Source: Rhyacichthys aspro (taxonomy: Eukaryota > Chordata > Actinopteri > Gobiiformes > Rhyacichthyidae). From it: DNA of 64,000 nucleotides. The notes beneath the pieces were generated by a model. That model did not search any database. It saw only the letters and a list, made by a program, of their open reading frames with translations, and was not told the origin of the DNA. The DNA is taken from contig CM072148.1 of assembly GCA_036850595.1 (NCBI GenBank), forward strand, positions 214,584 through 278,583, written 5' to 3'. Within the stretch, counting starts at the first letter, position 1, and each line of letters begins with the position of its first letter. This document shows, one piece after another, positions 1-13,640 of the stretch. Made by a program: the position numbers and the translations under genes.

Positions 1-510
1 CTCGATACGCTGCAGTTTTTAACAGAAGACAGAGGATTTGAACAGGTTTTAGTTGGATCTGAGCAGGTTTGAGTGGGATTTGAACACGTTTTAGTTGGAT
101 CTGAGCAGGTTTTAGTGGGATTTGAACAGGTTTTAGTTGGATCTGAGCAGGTTTGAGTGAGATTTGAACAGGTTTTAGTTGGATCTGAGCAGGTTTGAGT
201 GGGATTTGAACAGGTTTTAGTTGGATCTTAACAGGTTTTAGTGGGATTTGAACACGTTTTAGTTGGATCTGAGCAGGTTTTAGTGGGATTTGAACAGGTT
301 TTAGTTGGATCTTAACAGGTTTTAGTGGGATTTGAACAGGTTTTAGTTGGATCTTAACAGGTTTGAGTGAGATTTGAACAGGTTTTAGTTGGATCTGAAC
401 AGGTTTTAGTGGGATTTGAACAGGTTTTAGTTGGATCTTAACAGGTTTTAGTGGGATTTGAACAGGTTTTAGTTGGATCTTAACAGGTTTGAGTGAGATT
501 TGAACAGGTT
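1..510. repeat. 21-bp minisatellite (left arm of inverted duplication)
   Basis: Tandem array with a basic period near 21 bp, alternating two unit types (GAACAGGTTTTAGTTGGATCT and a TTTTAGTGGGATTTGAACAG type), so a ~42-bp higher-order unit. The same array reappears in reverse orientation at about 16520-16780, in a shorter version. It belongs to a 21-bp family seen at many other sites in the window. Confidence 0.9.
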
Positions 511-1029
511 TAACCCTGCCTCAAAGACCACAGTTCACATCACTGAACATCACTGACCTGCTCTAATGGGACACAAACAAACAGTAAAAAACTAAACCCA
601 AATCCTCCTGAAAACGGTTCTGGTTCTTTGATCCAGAACCGTCCTGAACCGTCTCATTTCACTGTGAGGTTCCTCAAGGCTCCATTTTGAGGCCCTTTCT
701 TTTTCCTTTCTGGTGAGTTCCATTAGTATCACTGAGGCCCACCTTGAACAAAAACACATAGCACATATTTTCTGTTTTTTTATTATTAAATAGAAACCGT
801 GAGGCTAATGTTTAATCCTTGAAGAACAGTTTATGTCTGATTTCAAAGAGTTTGGTCTAGATTTAGCTCCGACCTTTGATAAATACAGATAAGATATTCA
901 TTCATTATTGTTAGGGTCTTATTTTCGTCATTATTATTCCCTTATTATTATAGAAGATGTTAAACCCTAACGTTTGTTCTCTTATTTTTAGACCAGAGGT
1001 GAAGGCTTCCTCCAGAGCTGGGTCTTTTG

Positions 1030-1174
1030 GGTCTTTTCCATGTGTTTTTAATCAGGCAGCTGTGAGGACGCCCGCAGTGAACTCGTGAGGACCCCTGTGT
1101 GATTAGCTCCGAAGCTAACTGTGTGACAAACAGCCCCAAAGCGGAGCCTTAAAGTGAACAGAGCGCAGTGAAAC
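1030..1174 (+). promoter_or_regulatory. Upstream block of MAEVK-type first exon
   Basis: About 145 bp ending at the gene A start codon. It contains AATCAGGCAGCTGTGAGGAC, a GATTAGCTCCGAAGCTAA imperfect palindrome and a GC-rich stretch, with no clear TATA box. Near-identical copies precede the MAEVK exons at about 15849-15993, 23032-23176, 25185-25329, 32557-32701 and 45319-45465. Shortened copies lie at 36032-36130 and 57545-57628. Conservation in front of every copy suggests promoter/5' UTR, but no transcription start can be read. Confidence 0.6.
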
Positions 1175-2811
1175 ATGGCAGAAGTGAAGCTGAAGGAGGA
1201 GACGGAGCTGTGGGATCCCGCGGACACCACACACAGGTCAGAGCAGAGCCGACAGGGGGCGCTTTTACCGGGACAGACTCAGGCTAACGGCGCTGCAGCT
1301 GCTCCGGAGCCGCACATTCAGCGGAGTTCCAGCCTCAGAGCAGCTCTGTCTGAGGAACACACGGGAATGGAGCATTTCACAGATTTTTACAGTTTTTATT
1401 TCTGACATTGCGTTCTGTTATTCATTGCATTCTGCTAAGTTGTGCTTTGTTTAAAACAGCGCCATCTTCTGTGTTCTTCTGAATCTGGAACAAAGAGGGA
1501 TGTGGAGAAAGTTGGCCCAGATTCAACAGACCCATGCAGCACAGTCTTACAACATGTTATGTTTGTTAATGTAACATGAACGGCTCATAAAAGAAGGAAT
1601 AACTATAGTCTACAACATGGCACAGCACAAGTGTTAATAAAATATCCTTTCATTATTTCTCTTTTCCTCGTGCAACATGACAGCTTCTTTGTATTTATAT
1701 GCTTCAATCATTATAACATTGGTTTTTGGTGTTGTTTTTGTGCAGCTGGGAGACACGTCGCATTAAAGAGGAGCCAGATCTGTGCATCAAACAGGAGCCT
1801 GAGCAGCTGGAGGAGCTGCCGTTCCACATTGTCACCGTGAAAACTGAAGATGATGAAGACAAGTCCTCTGTGCTTCATCAGAGACCAACTGAGGAGAACA
1901 GAGAGGAACCTAATGGAGAGGACTGTGGAGCAGAAGCAGGCTGCAGCTCAGATCCACTCACACATTTACACTCAGACTCCTACAGCTCTTCAGACACTGA
2001 CCGCTCTGAAGACTGGACCCAGGACAAGTCTCCGTCAAAAAGGAGCTTTGCCATGATCAATAAAGACTCTTCTGTGGGAGAGAAAGAAATTCGATACCAC
2101 TGCTCTTTTTGTGGGAAAGGTTTCAGGTTCAGGTGCGACTTCCTGCGACACGCCAGGAGCCACACGGGAGAGAAACCCGTCAAGTGTCCGATCTGCGAGA
2201 AGGGCTTTACGCAGAAGACTCACCTGACCGAACACATGACCATCCACACGGGAGAGCGACCTTTCACCTGCTCGGTCTGCGAGAAAGACTTCGCTCGAAA
2301 AAGCAACCTCAGGACTCACATGAGAACTCACGCCGAGAAGAAAGCGTACGTTTGTTCCGAATGCGGCGCGAGCTTTAACCACAAGATAAGCCTCACGCAT
2401 CACATAAACTCTCACGGGAACGAGAAGCCCTTCGTGTGTCCGGTTTGTGAGAAAGGTTTCGCAAGGAACAGCACGCTCAAGACGCACCTGAGGATCCACA
2501 CCGGAGAGAAGCCCTTCCCCTGCGAGCTCTGCGGGAAGGAGTTCGCCTACAAACACATGCTCAACAAGCACATGCTGGACCACACCGGGGAGAAGCCCTT
2601 CAGGTGTCCCTTCTGCGAGAAAGGCTTTGCGTATAAGATCTACCTGACGGCACACCTGAGGATCCACACGGGAGAAAAGCCCTACTCCTGCGAGGTCTGC
2701 AGCCGGAGCTTCGCCGACCGCAGCTCCTGCAGGAGACACATGAAGGTCCATAAAACAGAACTGAATGAGTTCAATGAGAGTCCAGAATCAGGGGAGAAGG
2801 ACGGGCCTTAG
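1175..2811 (+). CDS. C2H2 zinc-finger protein, gene A (8 fingers)
   Basis: Two-exon gene, exons 1175-1236 and 1746-2811, 375 aa. Exon 1 encodes MAEVKLKEETELWDPADTTH and ends at CAG|GTCAGA in phase 2. Exon 2 follows TTTTTGTGCAG and restores the frame (SWETRRIKEEP). An acidic linker follows, with RRIKEEP and TVKTEDDED and the conserved SSVLHQRPTEENREEPNGED segment. Eight C2H2 fingers (CX2C...HX3H) with TGEKP-type linkers fill roughly residues 127-352. Finger 4 (YVCSECGASF) is flanked by non-consensus linkers (AEKKA, GNEK). A short acidic tail ends at TAG, and AATAAA lies about 170 bp downstream. Expected role: nuclear sequence-specific DNA binding; targets unknown. It is the inverted twin of gene E: the introns have the same length (509 nt) but the finger arrays differ. 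Confidence 0.88.
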
Positions 2812-4600
2812 ACGGGCTTTAGTGGCTTCCTCTGTGGAGCTGCATGTTGTAAATACTCTTGAGCTGAAGTAGATTGGTGTCTGAGGCTGTGAACGAGCAG
2901 CTCGCAGCAGCGAAGGAAAGGACATGAAGTTTAACACAAAAAATCAATGAGTACTGTTTATTCTTGGTATTTGGGTAAAAATAAATCCTAAAAGTGACCA
3001 GAAATTTACACAATAATCAAAGAGAATAATGGAACAAACCTGGGCCTCATTTATAAAAGAGAAATAATAAATCTAGAGCCGCTTCCTGAATGAAGCGTTT
3101 GGAGGAGCTGCTTTTCCACGACTGGACCAAGACACGGCTCCGCTTTACTTTCACTAAAACAGAGGGAACTTCTGAAATGAAAAAGTAATGACTGACCTTA
3201 CTTTTGGTAAGGTCTGGTTAACTGTAGTTGAACCATAACTAGATCAATGAACAGAGTATTTTGGCTCAGAAACTGTCTCTTCTCTCTCTACCATCACTAT
3301 CATGAATAAAAACATAAGCAAACAGTGTTGAACAGAAATAAAGTACACTCCGTTGTTGATGTTGAAATTTAAATAGGATTGTTATAATTCTTAAAACTGG
3401 CTACAGTCGCAGCTTTACTGACGACAGAAAGTAATTTATTCTGAATTGTTACAGCTCTTTACGTCACAGTCCAATAATCACACTCATCTCTGACATATTC
3501 CTAAAAACACACATCTGTGGGGGGCTGTAGGTCAAAGGGACAGGTGCAGGTGAGACCAAACCACACCCACCAAACACCACATACACAACACGACAAAACC
3601 AACCCCAACACCTGCTCCGTCCTTTAAAGGATCCTGTCTGAAGGAAATAACGTGAAATGAAACGATACCAAACACGTTCAGTTCATGCTTTTGGAGACGT
3701 GCCTGAGTCCTTTAGTCTTTGAGGTTTCAGTCTTGTTTTGCTTCATAAATGAAGCTCTGGATAAAAATGGACTCTGCTTTAAAAAAGAAAGAGAAGAAGA
3801 ATAAAAAAGCCTAATGTTATGGAAAACTGTTTCTTAATTGTTCGCTGTGATGAAATGAAACACTGAATAAACTGCACAGACTCCTTTCGGGTGTTCAGTT
3901 TGTAAAGGTTTCTGTGTAAATCTTCCTAAACATATCCTCCTTTTCTCCTGGATTTATTTCAAACTGATGAATGGATCTTATTATTGAGTCTGGTTTTCTT
4001 GTGCTTTAGTTCAGAGTGAACATAACGACAGTAAACAGAACCATGAGAAAACTCAACAAAAGCCAGAGGAATTACACCAAGTGCATTCAAAAAGTTGAAG
4101 GTTTGTACATGAGCCGTCGTTTTTATAGCTTTGTTTTATTTCAGTTCTATTAGTTTAATATAAGACAGTATCTTCAACAAAGTGTTTACAACAGGGTTTT
4201 TGGTTTCTGTATTTACACTGATGAATGTAAAGTCTTCCCAAGAAGAGTTATAATGAAACACCTTCTTTCCCATTTTAAATCAATGTCTTTAAGAACGTGG
4301 CCAAAAATAAGTCTTTCAGAAACATTTTGAAACTGACAAAGACAGAAGAGAAACTCAACTGTTTCTGGTTTTTACAAAAGCAGCAGTTTAAGTTCATATC
4401 ACTTTTAAATGTTGTCATGCAGTGATCATCAGGAAAATACTTGAGTCTAATTTTAAATGAGACTTCTTTACTTTGTTTTTTAAATATTTATGAGAAATCA
4501 TTCAAAAGTTCTTCCATTTAATATTTATTTACAAAGTGATTCCAGTCTGATTCTACAGGAACAGAAATAACATCTTTCTGGAATAAGCTTCAATTAAACC
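2812..4600. other. Intergenic DNA, no gene seen
   Basis: AT-rich unique-looking sequence between genes A and B. It holds the probable 3' UTR/poly(A) signal of gene A (AATAAA near 2980). No open frame with a recognisable domain, tandem array or element end was seen. Confidence 0.6.
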
Positions 4601-4604
4601 GTGT

Positions 4605-4695
4605 CTGGTCCTGGTCCAGACGTGGTCCTGGTCCTGGACCTGGTTCAGACCTGGTCCTGGTCCTGGTCCTGGTCCAGACCTGGTCCTGGTCCTGG
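4605..4695 (+). repeat. GGTCCTGGTCCAGACC minisatellite before gene B
   Basis: Short tandem array of TGGTCCTGG / TCCAGACC units ending about 140 bp before the gene B start codon. Similar arrays adjoin the same upstream block of genes C (8577-8835), L (about 40577-40606, reverse) and P (about 61690-61722). Confidence 0.85.
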
Positions 4696-4836
4696 ACTGT
4701 GGGGGCAGCGCGAGCGCACAGCCGCCGGAAATAGCACGTGTTTTCCGGTCTTTGAGCGGACAGCCTCGGTGTGGAGTGTATTTGTCTCAGTGCCATTAGC
4801 TGAGTGGAGCTAAAGCTACAGAGACAGTTTGTAAAA
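4696..4836 (+). promoter_or_regulatory. Upstream block of MSKGQ-type first exon
   Basis: A conserved ~140-bp block (GTGGGGGCAGCGCGAGCGCA ... CCGGAAATAGCACGTG ... GAGCGGACAGCCTCGG) precedes the MSKGQ exon. Nearly identical copies stand before genes C (8834-8974), L (about 40431-40576, reverse) and P (about 61720-61860). It contains an ETS-like CCGGAAAT and an E-box CACGTG, with no TATA box. Promoter function is inferred from conservation and position. Confidence 0.6.
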
Positions 4837-7800
4837 ATGTCTAAAGGCCAGAAGCTGAGAGCTTTGGTGAATGAGCGCCTGACTGCGGCAGCTGAAGAGA
4901 TATTTGAGCTGTTTGAAAGAACCATAGCGGAGTATGAGGAGGAAGTGCACAGGGTCAAACAAAGGAACAACACACAACAACAACTACTGGACCAAGTGTT
5001 GGAGCCACGAGTTGTGTTACACAAAACAGGTTGGTTCTGTTTGTTCAGCAGCAAAACTGAGCAGTTTATTCAGATTCAGTTTTATAGAGATTGAAAGTAA
5101 AAGGCAGCGGAGTGTTTAAGGCCAGTGACTGTGCATCGTGTTAAGTATAAATACATATTTAAAATCTATTTAAATATATATTAAAGATCCCTAGTGCCAA
5201 TTTTAGCAATTAATTTCAATTTAGAATCGATATAATCATGTTGGGCCTCGTTTCTGAAGCAGTAATTTTGTTGTGAGACGCGATAATTAAAGTCAATCCC
5301 GTTTTCATTTGAACAAAGCGCACTAGTTTTTGCAGAAAAAAACAAATCTATTTTTTAAAGTAAACAGATTATTTACTTTCACTTTTCCATAAAGAGTCCA
5401 AACTGTAAAAAAGTATTTGTGTTTGGATGAAAGATGGCGGAACACGTGTCCTTCAGGTGTCTTCTGAGACCCTTCAGGTGTGTCTTAAGGCCTTTCAGGT
5501 GTGTTCTGACCCTTCAGGTGTGTTCTGAGACCCTTCAGGTGTGTTCTGAGACCCTTCAGGTGTGTTCTGAGACCCTTCAGGTGTGTTCTGACCCTTCAGG
5601 TGTCTTCTGAGACCCTTCAGGTGTCTTCTGACCCTTCAGGTGTCTTCTGAGACCCTTCAGGTGTGTTCTGAGCCTTCAGGTGTGTTCCGACCCTTCAGGT
5701 GTGTCTTGAGACCCTTCGGGTGTGTGCTGACTTTTCAGGTGTGTTCTGAAACCCTTCAGGTGTGTTCTGACCCTTTAGGTGTGTTCTGACCCTTCAGGTG
5801 TGTTCTGAGACCCTTCAGGTGTGTTCTGAGACCCTTCAGGTGTGTCTTAAGACCCTTCAGGTGTGTTCTGAGACCCTTCAGGTGTGTTCTGAGACCCTTC
5901 AGGTGTGTCTTGAGACCCTTCAGGTGTGTTCTGACCCCTTAGGTGTGTTCAGAGACCCTTCAGATGTGTTCAGAGACCCTTCAGGTGTGTTCAGAGACCC
6001 TTCAGGTGTCTTCTGACCCTTCAGGTGTGTCTTGAGAACCTTCAGGTGTGTGCTGACTTTTCAGGTGTGTTCCGAAACCCTTCAGGTGTGTTCTGACCCT
6101 TCAGGTGTGTTCTGAGACTCTTCAGGTGTGTTCTGACCCTTCAGGTGTGTTCTGAGACCCTTCAGGTGTGTTCCGAGACCCTTCAGGTGTGTCTTAAGAC
6201 CCTTCAGGTGTGTTCTGAGACCCTTCAGGTGTGTTCTGAGACCCTTCAGGTGTGTCTTGAGACCCTTCAGGTGTCTTCTGACCATTCAGGTGTTTTCTGA
6301 AACCCTTCAGATGTGTTTTGAGACCCTTCAGGTGTGTCTTGAGACCCTTCAGGTGTGTCTTGAGACCCTTCAGGTGTGTCTTGAGACCCTTCAGGTGTGT
6401 TCTGACCCTTCAGGTGTGTTCTGAGACCCTTCAGGTGTCTTCTGAGACCCTTCAAACAGAAGCTGAGGCCCTTAAAAGGTGAAAAGATTAAAAGCCTTTA
6501 TTAAACATGGTTTATTTCATTAAAATCAGCCTCATGGCCTTCATCAGGACAAGGTCAAAACGGCGGGAACAGAACAGTTTCCCATGAGGCCTTTGGTCCA
6601 GGTCACGTTTCCCTCGACACGATTTTTAATGAAATAAACCATGTTTTAATAAAGGCTGTTTATATTTTCACTTTTTGAGGGCCACAGCTTCTGTTTCATG
6701 AGATGTTTAGGTTTTATTTAACCATGTTTGGCAGAAACAGGAAAGTGAGGAACACAAAGAGGAAACAGCTTCTTTATAAAGACTCAACTTTCAGTCGACC
6801 TTTAAATACCTCCAGGACCTCAGGATGAACCTGACCTTAGAGCCTCCATCAGGGTCAGAGGTCATCAAAGCAAAAACCCGGAGGGAAACCTCAGAAGGAT
6901 CCAGTCCCAGGACAAACAGAGCTGGACAAATACTCCATCAAATGTACAAATGAGTAAAAAATAACACTTTTTGCACAAACACTACCATTTGTTCTGTGTC
7001 CTGCAGGTGTTCAGATTGTGTCGTCGCAGAGTCAAAAGGTGGGCCCCAGTCCGGAGCCCCCCCTCATTAAAGAGGAACCAGAGGAAGAGCAGATCTCTGT
7101 GAAAACTGAAGATGATGAAGACAAGTCCTCTGTGCTTCATCAAAGACCAACTGAGGAGAACAGAGAGGAACCTAATGGAGAGGACTGTGGAGCAGAAGCA
7201 GGCTGCAGCTCAGATCCACTCACACATTTACACTCAGACTCCTACAGCGCTTCAGAAACTAACCGCTTTGAGGAATGGGTTCAGGATCAGGCTCCTTTAG
7301 AAACATCGTCCTCGCTGATAAATCCTGAGCCCTCTGTGAGTAACTCCAGACCTCACAGGTGTTCAGAGTGTGGGAAGGCGTTTTTTCATAAGTCCAAGCT
7401 GCGCAGACACATGTTGGTTCACACGGGACAGAGCCCTCACAGATGTTCAGTTTGTGAGAAGTATTTCAAATATAAAACTCACCTCGAACAACACATGAAA
7501 ATTCACTCAGGAGAGAAACCTTGTGAGAGAAGTTACAGAAAGAAGGCTTTTCTAAAGATCCATATGAGAAGTCACTCAGACCTGACTCCAGAACAGTCTG
7601 TGAGAGGAGCCCCCAAACCTCACAGGTGCTCCAAGTGTGGGCGGGGCTTCCGGTGTAATTCAGAGTTAGAGAAACACAGTGTAGTTCACGCTGAAGAGAA
7701 GCCTTACAAATGTTCAGTCTGTCAGAAAACATTTAGAGAAAAGTCTCACATCAAGATCCACATGAGAACTCACACCGGAGAGAAACCCTTCAGCTGCTCC

Positions 7801-8100
7801 TTTTGTAAGAAATGTTTCACGTACAAATGTTCTCTTCGGGACCACGTCAGAAGCCACACAGGAGAGAGACCTTACAGCTGTCCAGTTTGTGACAAGGCTT
7901 TTACAAAAAACGATATTCTTAAAACACACATGAGAACTCACACCGGAGAGAAACCCTTCAGCTGCAACATCTGTCACAAAAGCTTTGCTCAGAAATGTAA
8001 CCTCACCACACATTCGAGAACTCACAGAACTGAGCACCAGGCCAGAGGAAGGACAGCTGCAGGGCCCCAAGCTGGAAGAAGAACAGCTGCGGGGCCCTAA
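4837..8100 (+). CDS. C2H2 zinc-finger protein, gene B (7 intact fingers)
   Basis: Exons 4837-5029 and 7007-8100, 428 aa. Exon 1 encodes 64 residues starting MSKGQKLRALVNERLTAAAE, a helical glutamate-rich segment (EEIFELFERTIAEYEEEV) common as the N-terminus of spiny-rayed fish ZNF proteins. It ends ACAG|GTTGGT in phase 1. Exon 2 starts after TCCTGCAG and reads GVQIVSSQSQ. The linker carries LIKEEP and SVKTEDDED but lacks the QLQEFPFTP stretch. Fingers 1, 2 and 4-8 are intact. Finger 3 has lost its CX2C half (GEKPCERSYRKKAFLKIHMR). The last ~20 residues (RGRTAAGP-type) are encoded by the first units of a 31-bp minisatellite. The 1977-nt intron holds another array and a foldback element. I chose ATG 4837 because it is conserved in all five copies. 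Confidence 0.87.
5440..6455. repeat. CTTCAGGTGTGTTCTGAGAC minisatellite in gene B intron
   Basis: About 1 kb of tandem units near 21-22 bp (TTCAGGTGTGTTCTGAGACC, with shorter and CTT/GTC variants) inside intron 1 of gene B. Long open frames across it on both strands are periodic artefacts. Confidence 0.92.
6454..6697. mobile_element. Foldback/MITE-like inverted repeat
   Basis: Two ~75-bp arms face each other: left AAACAGAAGCTGAGGCCC ... TTTATTTCATTAA, right its reverse complement with a few mismatches (TTAATGAAATAAACC ... GGGCCACAGCTTCTGTTT). A ~90-bp loop separates them. No clear target duplication was seen, so the superfamily is not assigned. Confidence 0.65.
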
Positions 8101-8265
8101 AGATGGAGGAAGAACAGCTGCTGGGCCCTAAAGATGGAGGGAGAACAGCTGCGGGGCCCTAAAGATGGAGGGAGAACAGCTGCCGGGCCCTAAAGATGGA
8201 GGAAGAACAGCTGCAGGGCCCTAAAGATGGAGGAAGAACAGCTGCGGGGCCCTAAATAAATAGAT
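8030..8265. repeat. 31-bp minisatellite at the 3' end of gene B
   Basis: Tandem units of about 31 bp (GATGGAGGAAGAACAGCTGC followed by GGGGCCCTAAA) that begin inside the last codons of gene B and continue past its stop. The stop codon TAA lies within the repeat unit. Confidence 0.88.
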
Positions 8266-8576
8266 CAAATCTAATCTACACAGATTTAATCCTGAGTTAG
8301 ACCTAATTCAAACAAATCTGTTAAATATCACTTTGATCACTTTTAATCTCTTTTTTTATTACTTTGTAGATTTAAATTGCTTAAATAATTTAACTTTTTC
8401 TACATTATTTACTTATTTTGAGTTTGTAAAAGACCAGACCTAGTTTAGGTATATTTCAATTTGTAAAATGTGCTGAATAAATAAAGTGGATTGGATTTTC
8501 TGTTTTTACTCCAGACACACTTCTCTTAAATAGTACATTTCTGTCATTTAAGGAACCAGTTTATCTCTGATCTTAT

Positions 8577-8835
8577 TTGTTCTGGTCCTGGTCCTGGTCC
8601 AGACCTGGTCCTGGTCCAGACCTAGTCCTGGTCCTGGTTCAGGTCCAGGCCTGGTCCTGGTTCAGACCTGGTCCTGGTTCAGACCTGGTCCTGGTTCTGG
8701 TCCAGACCTGGTCCAGTCCTGGTTCTGGTCCAGACCTGGTCCTGGTTCTGGTTCTGGTTCAGACCTGGTCCTGGTTTCAGACCTGGTCCTGGTTCTAGTC
8801 CTGGTTCAGACCTGGTCCTGGTCCTGGTCCTGGAC
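8577..8835 (+). repeat. GGTCCTGGT minisatellite before gene C
   Basis: Tandem GGTCCTGGTTCAGACC / GGTCCAGACCT units directly upstream of the conserved MSKGQ upstream block of gene C. It is the longest of four such arrays at this position relative to MSKGQ exons. Confidence 0.88.
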
Positions 8836-8974
8836 TGTGGGGGCAGCGCGAGCGCACAGCCGCCGGAAATAGCACGTGTTTTCCGGTCTTTGAGCGGACA
8901 GCCTCGGTGTGGAGTGTATTTGTCTCAGTGCCATTAGCTGAGTGGAGCTAAAGCTACAGAGACAGTTTGTAAAA

Positions 8975-11279
<2,305 letters not shown>

Positions 11280-12430
11280 GAGGTTTGTCCTGAAGGCCTT
11301 TCTGGATCCGTCCACACGCAGCTGTTTGTGTGATATCAACAGACTTCAACACAATTTCTGGATTTCCTTCAAAAATGGAATATCAGATGTTCATAAACAG
11401 ATTTAAAAAGTGGTGCCAAAACTTTTGTGTAAAACATGTGGCTTGGATTATGGCCAAAAAGTGTAAATGTAAAAACAATGTCATACTTTAATCTCATGTG
11501 ACAGGACTTTGTGTCTAAGACCAACAGAGTCGGCTTTAAGTGATGCACTGAAATCAGTTTATTAATTTGTGGATGTCATTATAATAAAGTCAGTCTGAGC
11601 AAAATGTCTTTTATCTTTTGAGGAATATTGTCAGGCTTTTGGGTTAAACAAAGACACACTTTTTTTAGGATTTGTGTGTCATCACACGATCGAAAAAAAT
11701 GAAACAAACCACGAACAGAAACCAGAGAAAATGCTCATATTTGCAAAACCTTGACAAAAAGGTCAAGGTCTGAGCAGTCGCACAAAGTCTGCTCTAATGA
11801 AGGATCTGTTTATTCCAGATGTCTTTTTAAATGTTTGGGAAACGTTTAAAGCAACATACAGACGGGTCAGGGGTCAGGGGTCAGGGCTGTAATGACCTCA
11901 GAAATGAGACCCTCTGCAGCTGCAGAAACATGGATGTATAGTAAGTTCTGTAATAATATAAGGTCTATAAAATATCACAGAACATGTACAAGTATGTATA
12001 AGTCTTAATAACAGTCTCATATAGTTTTAATTTATAACATATTACGATCAGGTCTAATTATACATACGTCATCAGATTATGAACAGTTTTTTCAGAGTAT
12101 TTTGACTTGAGTCTTGCCCTGAACAGTATCACCACAGATCAACAGATAAAAAAGAAAACGTTCTGTAAATACAAGGCAAATGTTAGCAACATCGACAGTC
12201 ACAGACATTTTTTAGGAGAAAACAGTTCAGTTCAACATTAAAGGAACATAAAACAGGTCTGTCCTCATTTAAAAATCTTTATTATTGCTTTTATTATTGA
12301 TATTAGTATATTTTGCACCTCTTTGTCGTTGTGTTTATAAAAGGTAACAAAAAAGGTTATGAAGGTTATAAACATTTTAAATGATCGTTTGTAGAGATGT
12401 TCAGCTCTGACTAACACCTGCAGGTCCAGT
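11280..12430. other. Intergenic DNA, no gene seen
   Basis: Sequence between gene C and the broken copy D. It carries a possible poly(A) signal for C (AATAAA near 11583) and a short GGGTCAGGGGTCAG duplication near 11866-11885. No coding or element structure was recognised. Confidence 0.55.
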
Positions 12431-12444
12431 TCTTAGGAGTTTTT

Positions 12445-12760
12445 AGGTTAAAATAATAAATGGCATGCATTTATACAGTTTTCATGGCCTTCTCAGGCAC
12501 CCAAATCACTTTACATCATGCTTCCATTCATACACATTCACACCTGGGGCAGGTGGAGCGGTGGGCTGCCATACACCAGGCGCTCAAGCCTTCTCCAACC
12601 ACCTCCAAACTCACCTCTACAGTCACACACATTCATACACCAGCGCTGCAGCACTGGAGGCAAGGCCCAAGGACACAACGATACAATCAAACCACCAACC
12701 TTCCAGTTATTGGATGCCCTGCTCTACCTGAGCCACTGCACCTCTTGGTTGGGTTGAGAG
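12445..12760. repeat. Dispersed fish repeat remnant
   Basis: TTTATACAGTTTTCATGGCC ... CAAATCACTTTACATCATGC ... CATTCACACCTGG ... AAGGACACAACGATACAATC ... CTACCTGAGCCACTGCA follows the layout of a non-autonomous repeat common in teleost genomes. No ends or target duplication could be fixed. Confidence 0.45.
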
Positions 12761-12761
12761 T

Positions 12762-13318
12762 TCAAAGTGCAGTCTGATCTCTCTGATGAACATCGTGGAT
12801 TTTCTTCGTGTGAACTCTGAGATGAGTGTTCTGCGTAAACCTTTTCTCACAAACTGAACAACTGAAGGGTTTTTCTCTAGTCTGAATGGTCACGTGTCTG
12901 TTTAGGCTGCCTCGGTCTGAGCAGATGTAGGGCTTCTCTCTGGAGTGAGTTTTCATGTGTTGATTAACAACTCTTTGGGACGCAATTTTTTTCTCACAGG
13001 CTGAGCAGCTGAAAGGTCTCTCTCCAGTGTGAGTCAGCGTATGGTTCTGTAAATGTTGTTTGGAGTTTCCTCTGACGCCTCTCACAGAGGATTGATCATT
13101 GCGAAGCTTCTTTTTGACGGAGCCGTCGTCTAGAGCCCATTCTTCAGAGCGGTCAGTGTCTGAAGAGCTGTAGGAGTCTGAGTGTAAATGTGTGAGTGGA
13201 TCTTAGCTGCAGCCTGCTTCTGCTCCACAGTCCTCTCCATTAGGTTCCTCTCTGTTCTCCTCAGTTGGTCTTTGATGAAGCACAGAGGACTTGTCTTCAT
13301 CATCTTCAGTTTGAAACC
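12762..13318 (-). pseudogene. Broken C2H2 zinc-finger gene copy D
   Basis: Reverse-strand remnant of a ZNF 3' exon. It begins abruptly at the linker (ACTGAAGATGATGAAG near 13317) without acceptor, IKEEP motif or first exon. Within the invariant linker the codon for Ser in GCSSDPL has become TAA (near 13204), and a small deletion shifts the frame before the fingers. One finger is intact (FSCSACEKKI), one has lost its second Cys and middle (YICSDRGSLNRH), and a third ends with HX4H. The first half-finger (NSKQHLQNHTLTH) lacks its Cys pair and is closest to the same half-finger in gene P. An internal ATG gives a 107-residue frame, but there is no sign it is a gene. Confidence 0.8.
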
Positions 13319-13377
13319 TTTTCAGATCCAAGCAAAATCTGTTCAGATCCAACTGAAACCTGTACCTTTTCTTCACT

Positions 13378-13640
13378 TATAAGGCCCTCAGTGGGAAGGC
13401 CCCATCCTATCTCAGAGACCTCATAGAGTCATACCATCCTAACAGAACGCTTCGTTCTCAAAATGCAGGGCTAACAGTCGTTCCTAGAGTTTCCAAAAGT
13501 ACAATGGGAGGTACAGCCTTTAATTACCAAGCTCCTATTTTATGGAATCAGCTTCCAGCTCTCGTTAAAGAGGCAGGCACAGTCTCAATGTTTAAGGTTA
13601 GACTTAAGACTTTCCTTTTCGACAGGGCTTATGGTCAGGA
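13378..13640 (+). mobile_element. LINE reverse-transcriptase C-terminus (L2/Rex-like)
   Basis: An open frame reads TYKALSGKAPSYLRDLIES, LRSQNAGLTVVPRVSK and LWNQLPALVKEAGTVSMFK, then ends at TGA. This is the conserved C-terminal tail found after the RT domain in L2/CR1-like non-LTR retrotransposons of fish. The element is 5' truncated and abuts pseudogene D. Confidence 0.8.

Larger units (their letters stand above)
1..2060 (+). repeat. Left arm of large inverted duplication
   Basis: The sequence from the left edge through the minisatellite, the upstream block, exon 1, the 509-nt intron and the first third of exon 2 of gene A is repeated in reverse at about 14960-16801. The first bases (CTCGATACGCTGCAG) match the reverse complement of CTGCAGCGTATCGAG ending at 16801. 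Similarity fades where the zinc-finger arrays begin. The arm may continue left of the window. Confidence 0.9.

Noticed and set aside
1850..2056. Recurrent ~65-residue frame beginning MMKTSPLCFI in the +1 frame of each ZNF linker, and its antisense MMKHRGLVFI partner
   Set aside because: They are shadows of the nearly identical linker DNA. They recur only because the DNA is conserved and have no start context or independent domain.
2035..2751. Long antisense frames opposite finger arrays (here 238 residues)
   Set aside because: Typical by-product of the biased codons of tandem C2H2 fingers; no independent evidence.
12460..12777. 105-residue open frame
   Set aside because: It lies within a dispersed repeat remnant; overlapping frames are open as well.
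13085..13320. Gene D as a working ZNF gene
   Set aside because: Missing 5' part, in-frame TAA in the invariant linker, a frame shift and damaged fingers indicate a pseudogene.
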